DNA of 64,000 nt from Poriferisodalis sp965221945 (GTDB lineage: Bacteria > Actinomycetota > Acidimicrobiia > Acidimicrobiales > Poriferisodalaceae): NCBI RefSeq assembly GCF_965221945.1, contig NZ_OZ244925.1:992001-1056000 (forward strand). The letters are read 5' to 3'. The translations under genes and the position numbers were made by a program. This document shows, in pieces, positions 24,424 to 33,403 of this stretch (positions are counted from its first letter, which is position 1; each line of letters opens with the position of its first letter). The notes under the pieces were generated by a model. The model searched no databases. It had not been told where the DNA came from and was given only the letters and a program-made list of their open reading frames with translations.

Positions 24424-25635
24424 TCAGTCGGTGTCGGCGCCGAGGCGAGGCGTGAATGCGGTCTTGCCGGTGCCGCCTCCCTTGAGCGCGGCGGCGGCTC
24501 GTTCGTTGTCGAAGATTTTCGCAAGTATGGCCTTGCCCGCCCGGTCGAAGTACTCCCGGTTCTCGATCACGAACTCGTTCGACTCCTGCATCGACGCGAG
24601 CTGACCGCGCACCGCGGGGATGACGTGGCGCGCCACCAGGTCCCAGCTGCGGAACATGGCCTCGGGTTCGGCCCAGTCATTGACAAAGCCCATCATCACG
24701 CCGAACCCGCCGGTGACCGCCTGCATCCGCAGGATGTTCTCGATCAGGTCGTCCGGCGTGCCGATGACGCCCGCGGCGGTGTCAGGGTTGGCGTAGAAGT
24801 CGATGGCCTCCGCAGTGGACCCCAGCGGCTCGAGGCCCGGACGCTGCAACGTGTCGACGTTGTATTCGTTGTGCCACCGCAGCAGCCCGTGCTCAACCTC
24901 GCGATGGGCCTGCTCGCGGGTGGGAGCCACATGGAAGTTGAACATCACCCGCCAGTTGGCCCGGTCCACAACTTGGTCGTGCTTCTGCGCGGCTTCTTCG
25001 GCGAAGCTCCACTGCAGCGGGAGCGATGCCAGACCGTCGGTGGACATTGACCCGATCGACAGCACGCCCATGCCGTACTTGCCCGCGAGCGTCATGCCCG
25101 ACGGGCTGATCATCGACGCCGTCGTCATCGGTATCTCGTGCTGGTACGGCAGGATCTGCAGCTTGGCGTCGTACATCGAGAACCAGTCGCACTCGTAGGT
25201 GAAGCGCTCGCCGCCTGCAAGCAGCCGCTTGATGACCGGGATGGCTTCGTCCTGGCGGTCGCGCAACAGCATGGGATCGATGCCCAGGGTGTGGGCATCG
25301 GACGGCAGCGCGCCCGGGCCGGTGCCGAGCATCGCCCGCCCGAAGCTCATCTGGTCAAGCTGGACGATGCGCTGGGCGACGCTAAAGGGGTGGTGGTAGG
25401 GGATGGAGGTGACGCCGGTGCCCAGCTTGATGCGGCTGGTCCGCATGGCGGCGCCGGCCAGGAACATCTCGGGCGAGCCGATCGTCTCCCAGCCGGTCGA
25501 ATGGTGCTCGCCGCACCAGAACTCGTCGTAGCCCAGCCGGTCGAGGTGGGTGACGAGGTCGAGATCCCGTTGCAGCTGCAGCGTAGGGCTCTCCCCGGGG
25601 AGATGGTGGGGGGCCAGGAATGCGGCGAATTTCAC
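24424..25635 (-). CDS. Luciferase-like monooxygenase (limonene monooxygenase-like)
   Basis: A 403-residue bacterial-luciferase-like enzyme with the N-terminal MKFAAFLAPHHLPGESP, GYDEFWCGEHHSTGWE, TSRIKLGTGVTSIPYHHPF, GRAMLGTGPGALPSDA, and ASMISPSGMTLAGKYGMGVLSIG. These are typical of FMN/F420-dependent monooxygenases such as those acting on limonene or alkanes. It heads a group of minus-strand catabolic genes together with an SDR and a CoA-transferase. A flavin reductase is not seen nearby. Confidence 0.85.
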   Translation of the reverse strand: MKFAAFLAPHHLPGESPTLQLQRDLDLVTHLDRLGYDEFWCGEHHSTGWETIGSPEMFLAGAAMRTSRIKLGTGVTSIPYHHPFSVAQRIVQLDQMSFGRAMLGTGPGALPSDAHTLGIDPMLLRDRQDEAIPVIKRLLAGGERFTYECDWFSMYDAKLQILPYQHEIPMTTASMISPSGMTLAGKYGMGVLSIGSMSTDGLASLPLQWSFAEEAAQKHDQVVDRANWRVMFNFHVAPTREQAHREVEHGLLRWHNEYNVDTLQRPGLEPLGSTAEAIDFYANPDTAAGVIGTPDDLIENILRMQAVTGGFGVMMGFVNDWAEPEAMFRSWDLVARHVIPAVRGQLASMQESNEFVIENREYFDRAGKAILAKIFDNERAAAALKGGGTGKTAFTPRLGADTD

Positions 25636-25691
25636 CCTCGGGACCCTACCGAAGCGGTGCGACGCCGGAGCGAGCGAACATCACTGCGTCC

Positions 25692-26441
25692 CTAGCTGAT
25701 ACTGCGGCCGCCGTCGACGTCGAGACAGACGCCAGTGAGAAAGCTGGCCTCGTCGGAGGCAAGGAACATCACGGCGTTGGCGACGTCGGTGGGGTCGGTC
25801 ATGCGGCCCATTGGGATGCCGTCGATGATCGACTGCTTCAGCGGATCGGGCAGCGTGTCGCTGCCGGTCGCCCGAACGAAGAACGCAGTCTCCGACGCCA
25901 CGGGTGCGACGCAGTTGATCCTGATGTCGGGCGCAAACTCCTCGGCCAGGCCTCTCGTCAGGATGATCGCCGCCGCTTTGGACGCGTTGTAGGGCGTGAA
26001 GCCCTTGCGAGGCCGTTTCCCGCCGATCGATGCCGTGCTCACGATGGAGCTCCCCGGCCCCATGTGCGGCGTGAAGTGCTTCACTGCGAAGTAGATGCTG
26101 CGCGTGTTGACCGCCCACATGAGGTCGAACTCGTCAGTGGGAACGTTCAGCGTGTAGCCGGCCCGGTGCGAGAACCCGGCGTTCGTGGCCACGATGTCGA
26201 TGCCGCCCCAGGTGTCGGTCATCAGCTGGGCCAGCTCCGCATGGGCGTCTTCGTCGGTGACATCGAGCCGGAATGTCAGCGCCCCATCCAGATCGGCGGC
26301 GACTGCTTCGGCACCGTCGATGTCGATGTCGGTCACCATCACCTGGGCGCCGCGGCCGGCGAACCCCTGGCTGATCGCTCGCCCGAAGCCGGACGCACCG
26401 CCGGTCACGATCACCCGTTTGCCGCCAAAACGCATCGTCAC
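25692..26441 (-). CDS. SDR family oxidoreductase
   Basis: A 249-residue classical SDR: cofactor loop TGGASGFG near residue 14, the NNAG equivalent ATNAG (residues 87-91), catalytic Ser in STASIGGKRP, Tyr-x-x-x-Lys in YNASK, and a C-terminal FLASDEASFLTG-CLDVDGG. ATG 26435 or GTG 26441 may start it. In context with a luciferase-like enzyme and a CoA-transferase it could oxidise an alcohol intermediate of terpenoid or aromatic breakdown; the substrate is unknown. Confidence 0.88.
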   Translation of the reverse strand: MTMRFGGKRVIVTGGASGFGRAISQGFAGRGAQVMVTDIDIDGAEAVAADLDGALTFRLDVTDEDAHAELAQLMTDTWGGIDIVATNAGFSHRAGYTLNVPTDEFDLMWAVNTRSIYFAVKHFTPHMGPGSSIVSTASIGGKRPRKGFTPYNASKAAAIILTRGLAEEFAPDIRINCVAPVASETAFFVRATGSDTLPDPLKQSIIDGIPMGRMTDPTDVANAVMFLASDEASFLTGVCLDVDGGRSIS

Positions 26442-26532
26442 TCCGTTCTGTCGTGAATCGCTCCGCTAGGAGACGTTCTCCCGTGAGCGGATCGTAGGTC
26501 AGGCTCTGGCGAGCACTCTCGGTGCTCACCGC

Positions 26533-27771
26533 TCAGGGTGACGCAAGGATGCCCTCGGCTTCGAGTTCGTCGATCGATGCTGCGTGGTAGCCGATCTCGG
26601 ACAGGACTTCGCGGCCGTGCTCGCCGATGCCGGGCGCAGGTCGCCGGATGCCGGCAGGTGTCTCGGAGAACTGCTCGGGAGGCGGGATGACCCGGTACGG
26701 ACCTGCGACGGGGTGCTCGTCGACCGGGAGCTGCTCGATGAGCTCGTCGAGCGTGGCGGCCTCAGTCGCCGGGATCCCGTGCGCTGCGCAGAATTCCAGC
26801 CAATCGGCGGTCGTGCGCTGGCTGAGCACGGTCGCGACGTCGCGGTACAGGCTGTCGCTGTGGACGACGCGCTCGATGGGCGTCGCGAAGCGTTCATCAG
26901 TGGCGAGATCGAGGCGACCCCCGGCTTCGAAGAGAGCGACGTAGTGCGCCTGGTCGTAGGGGAGGATGTTGATCCAACCGTCAGCAGTCGGCTGCGGCTT
27001 GCGCTCGGGCGTCAGGATGCGGGCATAGCCGGCGTCCGCGACGGGAGGCTCGGAGATCGCGCCCGAGCCGTGCTCGGTGAGCACGAAGGCCCGCATGACG
27101 TTGATCATCGGGATCTCGATGCATTGCCCCTCGCCGGTGAGGGACCGGTGGTACAGGGCGGCGAGGACAGCGTTGGCGATGGTCAGTCCGCAGACCTTGT
27201 CGGCAACGAGGCTCGGCAGCAGCATCGGCTCGCCACCCATTCGACGGAAGAGGTCGCCGACGCCGCTGGCGGACTGGATGATGTCGTCATAGGCGGGTGC
27301 GTCCGCCTGATCGCTTGACGACGGGTAGCCGTGTGCCCGGCAGAACACGATGTTGTCTCGGACTTCCCGTACCGCCTCGTAATGCAGGCCGAGGCGTCGC
27401 AGCGGGCCGGGACGGAGGTTGGTGATCATCACGTCGCACGTCGCGGCGATGTCCAGGAATGCCTGGCGGCCACGCGGTTGCTTGAGGTCGATCGCAACGC
27501 TGCGCTTGTTGCGCAGGAGATTGAGCGAGATGCCCGAGAACCCCTCGGCCGGGCCGGACCCCATGGTGCGGTTGCGGTCGCCCTTCGCAGGCTCGACGAA
27601 GATGACATCGGCGCCGAGGTCCCCGAGCATGCGCGTGGCAGCCGGACCCATCAACACCGACGAAAGGTCAAGAACCCGGACCCCCGCCAGCGGCCCGTGA
27701 GTATTCGTGTCCGGTTTGGACTCAGTCGAAGGTCGGTCGCGTTCGGGATGCGCAGAGTCGTCGGGTGTCAT
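26533..27771 (-). CDS. CaiB/BaiF family CoA-transferase
   Basis: A 412-residue class III CoA-transferase. Family motifs include GVRVLDLSSVLMGPAATRMLGDLGADVIFVEP, the RNKRSVAIDLKQPRGR segment, and DVMITNLRPGPLRRLGL; the catalytic Asp should be the one in the segment between 160 and 185 (APAYDDIIQSASG). These enzymes move CoA between carboxylates. Divergent from the class II aldolase gene with only 25 bp between starts. Confidence 0.88.
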   Translation of the reverse strand: MTPDDSAHPERDRPSTESKPDTNTHGPLAGVRVLDLSSVLMGPAATRMLGDLGADVIFVEPAKGDRNRTMGSGPAEGFSGISLNLLRNKRSVAIDLKQPRGRQAFLDIAATCDVMITNLRPGPLRRLGLHYEAVREVRDNIVFCRAHGYPSSSDQADAPAYDDIIQSASGVGDLFRRMGGEPMLLPSLVADKVCGLTIANAVLAALYHRSLTGEGQCIEIPMINVMRAFVLTEHGSGAISEPPVADAGYARILTPERKPQPTADGWINILPYDQAHYVALFEAGGRLDLATDERFATPIERVVHSDSLYRDVATVLSQRTTADWLEFCAAHGIPATEAATLDELIEQLPVDEHPVAGPYRVIPPPEQFSETPAGIRRPAPGIGEHGREVLSEIGYHAASIDELEAEGILASP

Positions 27772-27796
27772 GACAGTGCGGTTATAGCCTCAAATC

Positions 27797-28537
27797 GTGA
27801 GCGGCGGCCTTGATCGGCTTCGGCGTGAGGTTGCCGTTGGGTGTCGGGTGATGGCCTATCGCGGGCTGGTCGAGAACATCTTGGGGCACATCAGCTTGCG
27901 GCTCGACGGCAACCGGGCGCTGGTGCGGTGCCGTGGGCCCGAGGAAGCGGGACTTCGGTTCACGACGCCAGAAGACGTGCGCGTCGTCGATGTCGACTCG
28001 GGCGAGATCATCGACGATCCCGGTGGCGACTACAGGGTGCCGAACGAGCTGCCGATCCACACGTCGGTGCTTGCGGCCCGTCCTGACGTTGCCTGTGCGG
28101 TGCACGCCCATCCGCCCGATGTCGTGGTGGCCAGCCTTGCGGGGTTCGCACTCGAGCCGATCTTCGGCGCCTACGACATCCCGGCGACCCATCTCGCAGC
28201 CGTCGGCATCCCGGTGCACCCGCGTTCGGTTCTGATCCGCACCGACGAGCTGGCCGCAGAGATGGTGGCGTCGCTGGGCAGCGCCGAGGCCCTCGTGCTG
28301 AAGGGGCACGGCGTGGTGACCATCGGGGCTGACGTCGCCGAGGCGGTGCTGCGGGCCCTGCAGCTCGACACGCTTGCCCGTATTCACCTGCGTGTGCGCT
28401 CCGCAGGCATGATTCCCGAGGCGATTCCGAGCGCCGACCTGGCCGAAATGCCGGACCTCGGCGGGGCCTTCAACCGTGAGACCCTGTGGCGACACCACCT
28501 GGCGGCTCTCGAACAGGACCGAATTGGGCTGAACTAG
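27797..28537 (+). CDS. Class II aldolase/adducin family protein (possible PhtC-type decarboxylase)
   Basis: A 246-residue class II aldolase-fold protein starting with GTG. Zinc ligands are visible: the His pair in AVHAHPPD, a further His in LVLKGHGVVTIG, and the acidic region LPIHTSVLAARPD. Members include fuculose-phosphate aldolase and also decarboxylases such as 3,4-dihydroxyphthalate 2-decarboxylase (PhtC). The next genes are a ring-hydroxylating oxygenase pair and a dihydrodiol-dehydrogenase-like SDR, and LigAB lies nearby, so a decarboxylase role is favoured. The stop is 18 bases before the oxygenase gene. Confidence 0.75.
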   Translation: MSGGLDRLRREVAVGCRVMAYRGLVENILGHISLRLDGNRALVRCRGPEEAGLRFTTPEDVRVVDVDSGEIIDDPGGDYRVPNELPIHTSVLAARPDVACAVHAHPPDVVVASLAGFALEPIFGAYDIPATHLAAVGIPVHPRSVLIRTDELAAEMVASLGSAEALVLKGHGVVTIGADVAEAVLRALQLDTLARIHLRVRSAGMIPEAIPSADLAEMPDLGGAFNRETLWRHHLAALEQDRIGLN

Positions 28538-28554
28538 GGCACGGGGGAGGACTT

Positions 28555-29925
28555 ATGGAGATCGACGAGGTCACCGCCGCGGTGCGTCAGGGCCTCATTC
28601 CTGCATACCTGTACAACGACGCCGAAGTGTTCGAGCTGGAGCGGGCTCGGCTGTTCGGCCGGTCGTGGAACTTCCTGGCCCACGAGTTCGAGATCGCCAA
28701 GCCGAACGACTACGTCGTCCGCAACATCTTGGACGATTCGTTCCTGGTTACCCGCGACAGCGACGGACAGATTCATGTGATGTTCAACATGTGCGTCCAC
28801 CGAGGCATGCAGGTCTGCCGTGCCGAACGCGGCAGCGCCCGGACATTCCGGTGCCCGTACCACGCATGGACCTACCGCAACGACGGCCAACTCGCCGGGC
28901 TGCCGTTCCACGCGGACGCCTACGGCGGCAATGCGGGCTTCATCAAGGAAGGTCAGGCACTCCTGCCGGCCCCGTCGATCGCAGTTCACAACGGAATGAT
29001 CTTCGCCAGCCTCGACCCGGACGCCCCCGACTTCGAGACCTGGCTGGGGGACTTTGCATTCTACCTCGACTTCTACACCGGCCAGAGCGCTGCGGGGATG
29101 GAGTTCCGCGGCCCGCAGCGCTGGCGCATCGAGGCGAACTGGAAGATCGGTGCCGAGAACTTCATGGGCGACAGCTACCACACGCCCCACACCCACGCGA
29201 GCGTGGTCGACATTGAGCTCTTCGGCGAGCCGAAGCCCTACAAGCGCAAGGAGGGCGTGCTGTGGCACGCGGGACCCGGCGGCGGCACCACCTACAAGCT
29301 GCCGGCGGGCAACGGGTTCAGAACAGGACTGCAGTACGTCGGCTACCCCGACGAGATGATCGACCGCATGGAGGAGAGGCTGAGTGCTCCCCAACGTGCG
29401 CTGGCAGGGGAGTCGGGCTTCATGCCGTCGGCGGCGACGCTGTTCCCCAACCTGAGCTTCGTCCACAACTGGCCCCAGACCGACGGCGAAGGGCGGATCA
29501 CGCCGTTCATCTCGGTGCGCCTGTGGCAGCCCGTCGGACCCGGCGAAACCGAGGTGTACTCGTGGTTCTGCGTGGCGGCCGATGCCCCGGACGACTACAA
29601 GGCCGCTTCGTACAAGGCGTACTTGATGTGTTTCGGGTCGTCGGGGATGTTCGAGCAGGACGATGTCGAGAACTGGGTGTCGATCACGACGATGGCACGG
29701 GGATCAATGGCACGAAATCTGCTCCTCAACAACCGCATGGGCCTGACGCTCGACGGCGATCCGATTGTCGAGCAATTCGAGGGCTTCGGTGGCCCAGGCA
29801 CGGCGTACCAGGGCTTCGGCGAGCACAACCAGCGCCACTGGTTCTCGATGTGGGCCGAACTGGTCTCCCGGCCAGCACCCGAACGCGAGATGATCGCCTT
29901 CGGCATGGGGGAGACGCTCGCATGA
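28555..29925 (+). CDS. Rieske ring-hydroxylating oxygenase, alpha subunit
   Basis: A 456-residue catalytic subunit. The Rieske [2Fe-2S] ligands are Cys80, His82, Cys100 and His103 (C-V-H…C-P-Y-H). The mononuclear iron site lies in ENFMGDSYHTPHTH with His209 and His214. Size and motifs suit a dioxygenase that adds both atoms of O2 to an aromatic ring. ATG 28555 has a GGGGGAGGA site. The stop overlaps the beta-subunit start (ATGA). No ferredoxin or reductase gene is present in the cluster, so electron transfer proteins must come from elsewhere. Confidence 0.92.
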   Translation: MEIDEVTAAVRQGLIPAYLYNDAEVFELERARLFGRSWNFLAHEFEIAKPNDYVVRNILDDSFLVTRDSDGQIHVMFNMCVHRGMQVCRAERGSARTFRCPYHAWTYRNDGQLAGLPFHADAYGGNAGFIKEGQALLPAPSIAVHNGMIFASLDPDAPDFETWLGDFAFYLDFYTGQSAAGMEFRGPQRWRIEANWKIGAENFMGDSYHTPHTHASVVDIELFGEPKPYKRKEGVLWHAGPGGGTTYKLPAGNGFRTGLQYVGYPDEMIDRMEERLSAPQRALAGESGFMPSAATLFPNLSFVHNWPQTDGEGRITPFISVRLWQPVGPGETEVYSWFCVAADAPDDYKAASYKAYLMCFGSSGMFEQDDVENWVSITTMARGSMARNLLLNNRMGLTLDGDPIVEQFEGFGGPGTAYQGFGEHNQRHWFSMWAELVSRPAPEREMIAFGMGETLA

Positions 29926-30452
29926 GTTTGCAGCGGGCCCGGGCCCCGCTGCCATACAGCGACTCGCGGCACCAGTCCGCTGCGCAATTCCTGGTGGAGG
30001 AAGCGCACCTTCTTGACAGTGCCGACTTCGAGGGATGGCTTGAGCTCATGGATCCGCAGATCCGCTACCGGATGCCGGTGCGAGTCACGGCCGTGAAAGC
30101 AGCCGACGAGGCCGACGTGCAGACGATGGATCACTTCGACGAGGACTGGTTCTCGCTGTCCAAGCGAGTGCAGCGGTTCGGGACCGATTACGCGTGGACC
30201 GAGGATCCCCAGAGCCGGATCCGCCACCACATCTCCAATGTCCGGACCTTCGAGGGCGACGGCGACGAGCTCATCGTGGAATCGGCGGTGCTGCTGTATC
30301 GCTCTCGTGGCGACCGGACAGCACCGAGCTTGCTGTCCGCCGGTCGGACCGACGTCCTGGTACCGACGCCGGACGGGATGCGCCTGCGATCGAGGGACAT
30401 CCAGATCGACGAATCGGTGCTGCGCACCCAGAACCTGGCCATCTTCCTGTGA
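29922..30452 (+). CDS. Ring-hydroxylating oxygenase, beta subunit
   Basis: A 176-residue NTF2-fold small subunit (SAAQFLVEEAHLLDSADFEGWLELM, then IRYRMPVRVT, TRIRHHISN-like SRIRHHISNVRTF, and VLLYRSRG). It is structural, forming the alpha3-beta3 oxygenase. It overlaps the alpha gene by 4 bases and is followed 10 bases later by an SDR gene, forming an operon. Confidence 0.9.
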   Translation: MSLQRARAPLPYSDSRHQSAAQFLVEEAHLLDSADFEGWLELMDPQIRYRMPVRVTAVKAADEADVQTMDHFDEDWFSLSKRVQRFGTDYAWTEDPQSRIRHHISNVRTFEGDGDELIVESAVLLYRSRGDRTAPSLLSAGRTDVLVPTPDGMRLRSRDIQIDESVLRTQNLAIFL

Positions 30453-30462
30453 CGATCTCTCC

Positions 30463-31239
30463 ATGAGCAGGCTGGCCGGCAAACGAGCACTGATCATCGG
30501 GGCAGGCTCAGGCATCGGCCGAGGTGTGCATGACGCCTTCTTGGCCGAGGGAGCCAGCGCGGGCACGCTGGAGATCGATCCGCTCAAGTGCGAGGCGTTG
30601 GCCGAGGTGTCGGCCGGGCCTGTCATCTGCGGCGACGCCACGAGCGCGAACGACAACGACGCCGCTGTGGCGGCGATGCTCGACGCATTCGGGGGCATCG
30701 ACACGCTGGTGAGCTGCGTCGGGCTCTTCGACTACTACCTCGGGCTGGCCGAGCTTCCCCATGACGTCCTCGACGAAGCGTTCACCGAGGCCATGGACGT
30801 CAATGTGCGTTCCATGCTGCTGGCGGTCCGGGCTGCCATCGAGCCTCTGAGCGAGAGCCGGGGGTCGATCATTCTCACCGGCTCGACCAGCAGCTTCATG
30901 CCCGGCCGCGGGGGAATCCTGTACGTGGCCAGCAAGTTCGCCGTGCGGGGCTGCGTGATGTCGCTCGCCCACGAGCTTGCACCGGAGATACGGGTGAACG
31001 GGGTTGCCCCAGGCGGCACGCACAGCACCGACCTGCGTGGCCTTCGCTCCCTGGGTTTGCACGACCGATCGCTCGGGCAGGAACCGGATCGAGCCGAGTC
31101 CATCCGCCAGCGCAGCCCCCTCGATGTCGCTCTCGGCCCCGCGGACCACGCCGAGAGCTACGTATTCCTCGCATCCGAAGCGTCACGGGGCATGACCGGC
31201 CGCTTCATCCACAGTGACGGCGGCGCCAACCTCGCCTGA
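30463..31239 (+). CDS. SDR, likely cis-dihydrodiol dehydrogenase
   Basis: A 258-residue SDR starting at ATG 30463. Cofactor loop GAGSGIGRG is at residues 11-19, Ser is in LTGSTSSFMPGRGG, and Tyr-x-x-x-Lys is in YVASK. The segment ELAPEIRVNGVAPGGTHSTDLRGL resembles BphB-type cis-dihydrodiol dehydrogenases, as does its position directly after the oxygenase subunits. It would re-aromatise a dihydrodiol to a catechol with NAD. Confidence 0.85.
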   Translation: MSRLAGKRALIIGAGSGIGRGVHDAFLAEGASAGTLEIDPLKCEALAEVSAGPVICGDATSANDNDAAVAAMLDAFGGIDTLVSCVGLFDYYLGLAELPHDVLDEAFTEAMDVNVRSMLLAVRAAIEPLSESRGSIILTGSTSSFMPGRGGILYVASKFAVRGCVMSLAHELAPEIRVNGVAPGGTHSTDLRGLRSLGLHDRSLGQEPDRAESIRQRSPLDVALGPADHAESYVFLASEASRGMTGRFIHSDGGANLA

Positions 31240-31287
31240 CAGGCGGCGCGGAGACGTTACGGCCTGAATCACGAAGCCTCCGGGTTC

Positions 31288-31327
31288 TTTGCGCAATTTT
31301 GCCGCCTGAGGCGGCATTTCTGCACAG
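31288..31327. repeat. Palindromic interspersed repeat, copy A
   Basis: This copy has core TGCCGCC-TGA-GGCGGCA with outer arms TGCGCA and TGCACA. It lies between the convergent SDR and TetR genes, where it could also act as a two-way terminator. Three related copies lie at 55413, 58577 and 58636. Confidence 0.7.
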
Positions 31328-31369
31328 TGAATTGCGGCCGACGGTCTGAGCGAAAGGTTGCGTGAGGGC

Positions 31370-32029
31370 TCAGGCTTCTGGCGTCAATCCCCACACCGCG
31401 ACTCGGACGGCGTCTTCGAGCTGGGTCACCATCTCGTCGTAGGCGATCCTGTCTGTGACGAGGCGCCGCATGAGGACCTGCCAGAGCGAATAGAGGTTGA
31501 AGGCGAGCGTGGCTTTGGGCACATCAGGGTTGAGCATGCCGTTAGCGCTCGCGTCGTCGAGCAGCGAGGCGAGCTGCTTGGAGAACCAGTCAGTGAATGC
31601 TTCGGTACCGGTACGGCCGGACCTGCTCACATAGGGGAGCTCCTTGAAGAACGATCGAGCCAGTCGGCGATCCGCTTCGTGGTGGTCGGTGACGTGGAGC
31701 AGCAGCGTCATGATCTGATCGACCACACTCGCTGAGCGGTCGACGAGCTCGAAGGCTTCGGTCCACGCCTCGCCTGCCACGTGGACGAATGCGCTGACGA
31801 GCAGCTCCTCTTTCGACTCGACGTAGAGATAGAGCGTGCCTGCGCCAATTCCTGCGGCCGTGGCGATTTCCGCGGTGGTGGTGTCCTCGAAGCCCTTTTC
31901 TTGGAAGAGGGCGGTGGCAGAGGCAACGATGCGCCGCTGCTTGTCCAGCTTGTTGCGCTGGCGTTTGCCCATTTCGGTGACGTCGAGGTCGGCGTCCTCG
32001 CCGAGAATTGGGTCACCCGTGATCGACAT
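31370..32029 (-). CDS. TetR/AcrR family transcriptional regulator
   Basis: A 219-residue regulator. The HTH is canonical (RRIVASATALFQEKGFEDTTTAEIATAAGIGAGTLYLYVESKEELL, residues about 31-75) and is followed by an all-helical ligand-binding domain. The first 20 residues are an extension; the start could be internal (ATG for MGKRQRNK). Located between the oxygenase operon and LigAB, it probably controls the aromatic pathway in response to a substrate or CoA ester. Confidence 0.88.
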   Translation of the reverse strand: MSITGDPILGEDADLDVTEMGKRQRNKLDKQRRIVASATALFQEKGFEDTTTAEIATAAGIGAGTLYLYVESKEELLVSAFVHVAGEAWTEAFELVDRSASVVDQIMTLLLHVTDHHEADRRLARSFFKELPYVSRSGRTGTEAFTDWFSKQLASLLDDASANGMLNPDVPKATLAFNLYSLWQVLMRRLVTDRIAYDEMVTQLEDAVRVAVWGLTPEA

Positions 32030-32097
32030 CGTCGTCTAACGCTAGCGACGCTGGTAGCGCCGGATTTTCAGTGTCGCCGGACACAGGCGCGAGAGCG

Positions 32098-32985
32098 CTA
32101 GGAGTGATCTTCCAGGATGAGTTGGCCGACGGCGGTGTTGCTGGCCGGCACGTGATATAGGCGGTGGACAACTGTGGGCGCGGCACTGTCGGCACGGCCG
32201 GCCGGGTCGGCGACATCGGCACAGTCGGCCATCGCCCCTCGTGCAATGAGCCACATGACCAGCTCGATGCCTTCGGAGCCGGCCTCGCGGACGTAGTCGA
32301 TATGGGGCATGCCGGCTAGACCGGCGGGATCGGCAATCAGTCGATCCATGAATGCCTTGTCCCACGGCTGGTTGATGAGACCGGCGCGAGGCCCTTGGAG
32401 CTGGTGGCTCATGCCGCCGGTGCCCCAGATCTGAACGTTGAGATCGTTGTCGAAGCTCTCGACGGCGCGCCGGATGGCCTGGCCGAGCTGCAGGCAGCGC
32501 CGGCCCGATGGGACCGGGTACTGCACGACGTTGACAGCGAGCGGCACGACCGGGCAGGGCCATGCCGGGGGCTGGCCGAACATGATCGACAGCGGGACCG
32601 TGAGCCCGTGGTCGACCGTCATCTCGTTCACCAGGGTCAGATCGAAGTCCTGCTGGATCACGGAGTGCGCGATGTGCGCCGCCAGCTCCGGGTGGCCGTG
32701 GACGGTTGGCACGGGCCGGGGTCCCCAGCCTTCGTCGGCGGGTTCGTAGCTCGCTGCCAGGCCAAGGGCGAACGTCGGGATCATCTCAAGCCCGAACGCG
32801 TTGGCATGGTCGTTGTAGACGAGGATCACGGCGTCGGGCGGGTTCTCCCGGATCCACGCTCGGGCCGGTTCGAACCCTGCAAACAGCGGCTGCCAGTAGG
32901 TTTCGCCGGTCTTGCCCTGGTCGATGGCGACGCCGATGGCGGGCACGTGGCTCGTGAAGACACTGGCGGTGATGCGAGCGCTCAC
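32098..32985 (-). CDS. Protocatechuate 4,5-dioxygenase beta (LigB-type extradiol dioxygenase)
   Basis: A 295-residue class III extradiol dioxygenase. The iron ligand His is in FTSHVPAIG near the N-terminus, the second His is in VYNDHANAF, and the catalytic His region NVQIWGTGGMSHQLQG follows. It cleaves the ring of protocatechuate, gallate or a related catechol next to the hydroxyls. GTG 32985 overlaps the LigA stop by 4 bases, so the two subunits are co-translated. The exact substrate (protocatechuate or a methylated catechol) is not fixed by sequence. Confidence 0.85.
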   Translation of the reverse strand: MSARITASVFTSHVPAIGVAIDQGKTGETYWQPLFAGFEPARAWIRENPPDAVILVYNDHANAFGLEMIPTFALGLAASYEPADEGWGPRPVPTVHGHPELAAHIAHSVIQQDFDLTLVNEMTVDHGLTVPLSIMFGQPPAWPCPVVPLAVNVVQYPVPSGRRCLQLGQAIRRAVESFDNDLNVQIWGTGGMSHQLQGPRAGLINQPWDKAFMDRLIADPAGLAGMPHIDYVREAGSEGIELVMWLIARGAMADCADVADPAGRADSAAPTVVHRLYHVPASNTAVGQLILEDHS

Positions 32986-33380
32986 TGCTGCGCCTCCCAC
33001 TCGCTCAGGTAGCGGTTGCCGTCGGGAGATCGGCCGCCAGCGAGCATCATCGCCTTGTGGCCCTCCTCGTCGTTCTCGGTCATTGAGCTGACGATCTGGA
33101 CGAACGACAAGCCGTCGGTGGCGCCAATCTTTGCCAAGAAATAGATATTGCCGCCGAGGCCGATCAGGCGGTTGAAGTCGCGGTCGAGCACACTGGCCTT
33201 CTGCTCATGGGACATGTTCCATTCCTCGACGTAGGCACGCTCGTCGGCACGGAACCGCTCGCGGTTCGCCTCACTCATCAACGACATGCAGAACTGGTTG
33301 AGCCAATAGCCCTTCCGGGCTTGTTCGGTATCGAAAATGGTGGTGCCGGGCACGTCGAGGTAGGGCTTGTCGAGCGGCAT
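32982..33380 (-). CDS. Protocatechuate 4,5-dioxygenase alpha (LigA-type)
   Basis: A 132-residue helical small subunit of the LigAB type (LNQFCMSLMSEANRERFRADERAYVEEW, then VLDRDFNRLIGLGGNIYFLAKIGATDG). It caps the active site of LigB. It precedes ligB with a GTGA overlap and follows the alkylsulfatase gene by 23 bases, so the run from 35.3 to 32.1 kb on the minus strand may be one transcript. Confidence 0.87.
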   Translation of the reverse strand: MPLDKPYLDVPGTTIFDTEQARKGYWLNQFCMSLMSEANRERFRADERAYVEEWNMSHEQKASVLDRDFNRLIGLGGNIYFLAKIGATDGLSFVQIVSSMTENDEEGHKAMMLAGGRSPDGNRYLSEWEAQQ

Positions 33381-33403
33381 GGGTGTCTCCCAGGGTGCCG
33401 GGG

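Noticed and set aside
27797..28498. Long open frames opposite to real genes (for example opposite the aldolase, sulfatase, katG and XDH genes)
   Set aside because: They arise from high GC content, lack motifs and ribosome sites, and lie fully under well-supported genes.
29262..29921. Long N-terminal extension of the oxygenase beta subunit
   Set aside because: It lies inside the alpha-subunit gene in another frame; the ATGA overlap at 29922 gives the canonical start.
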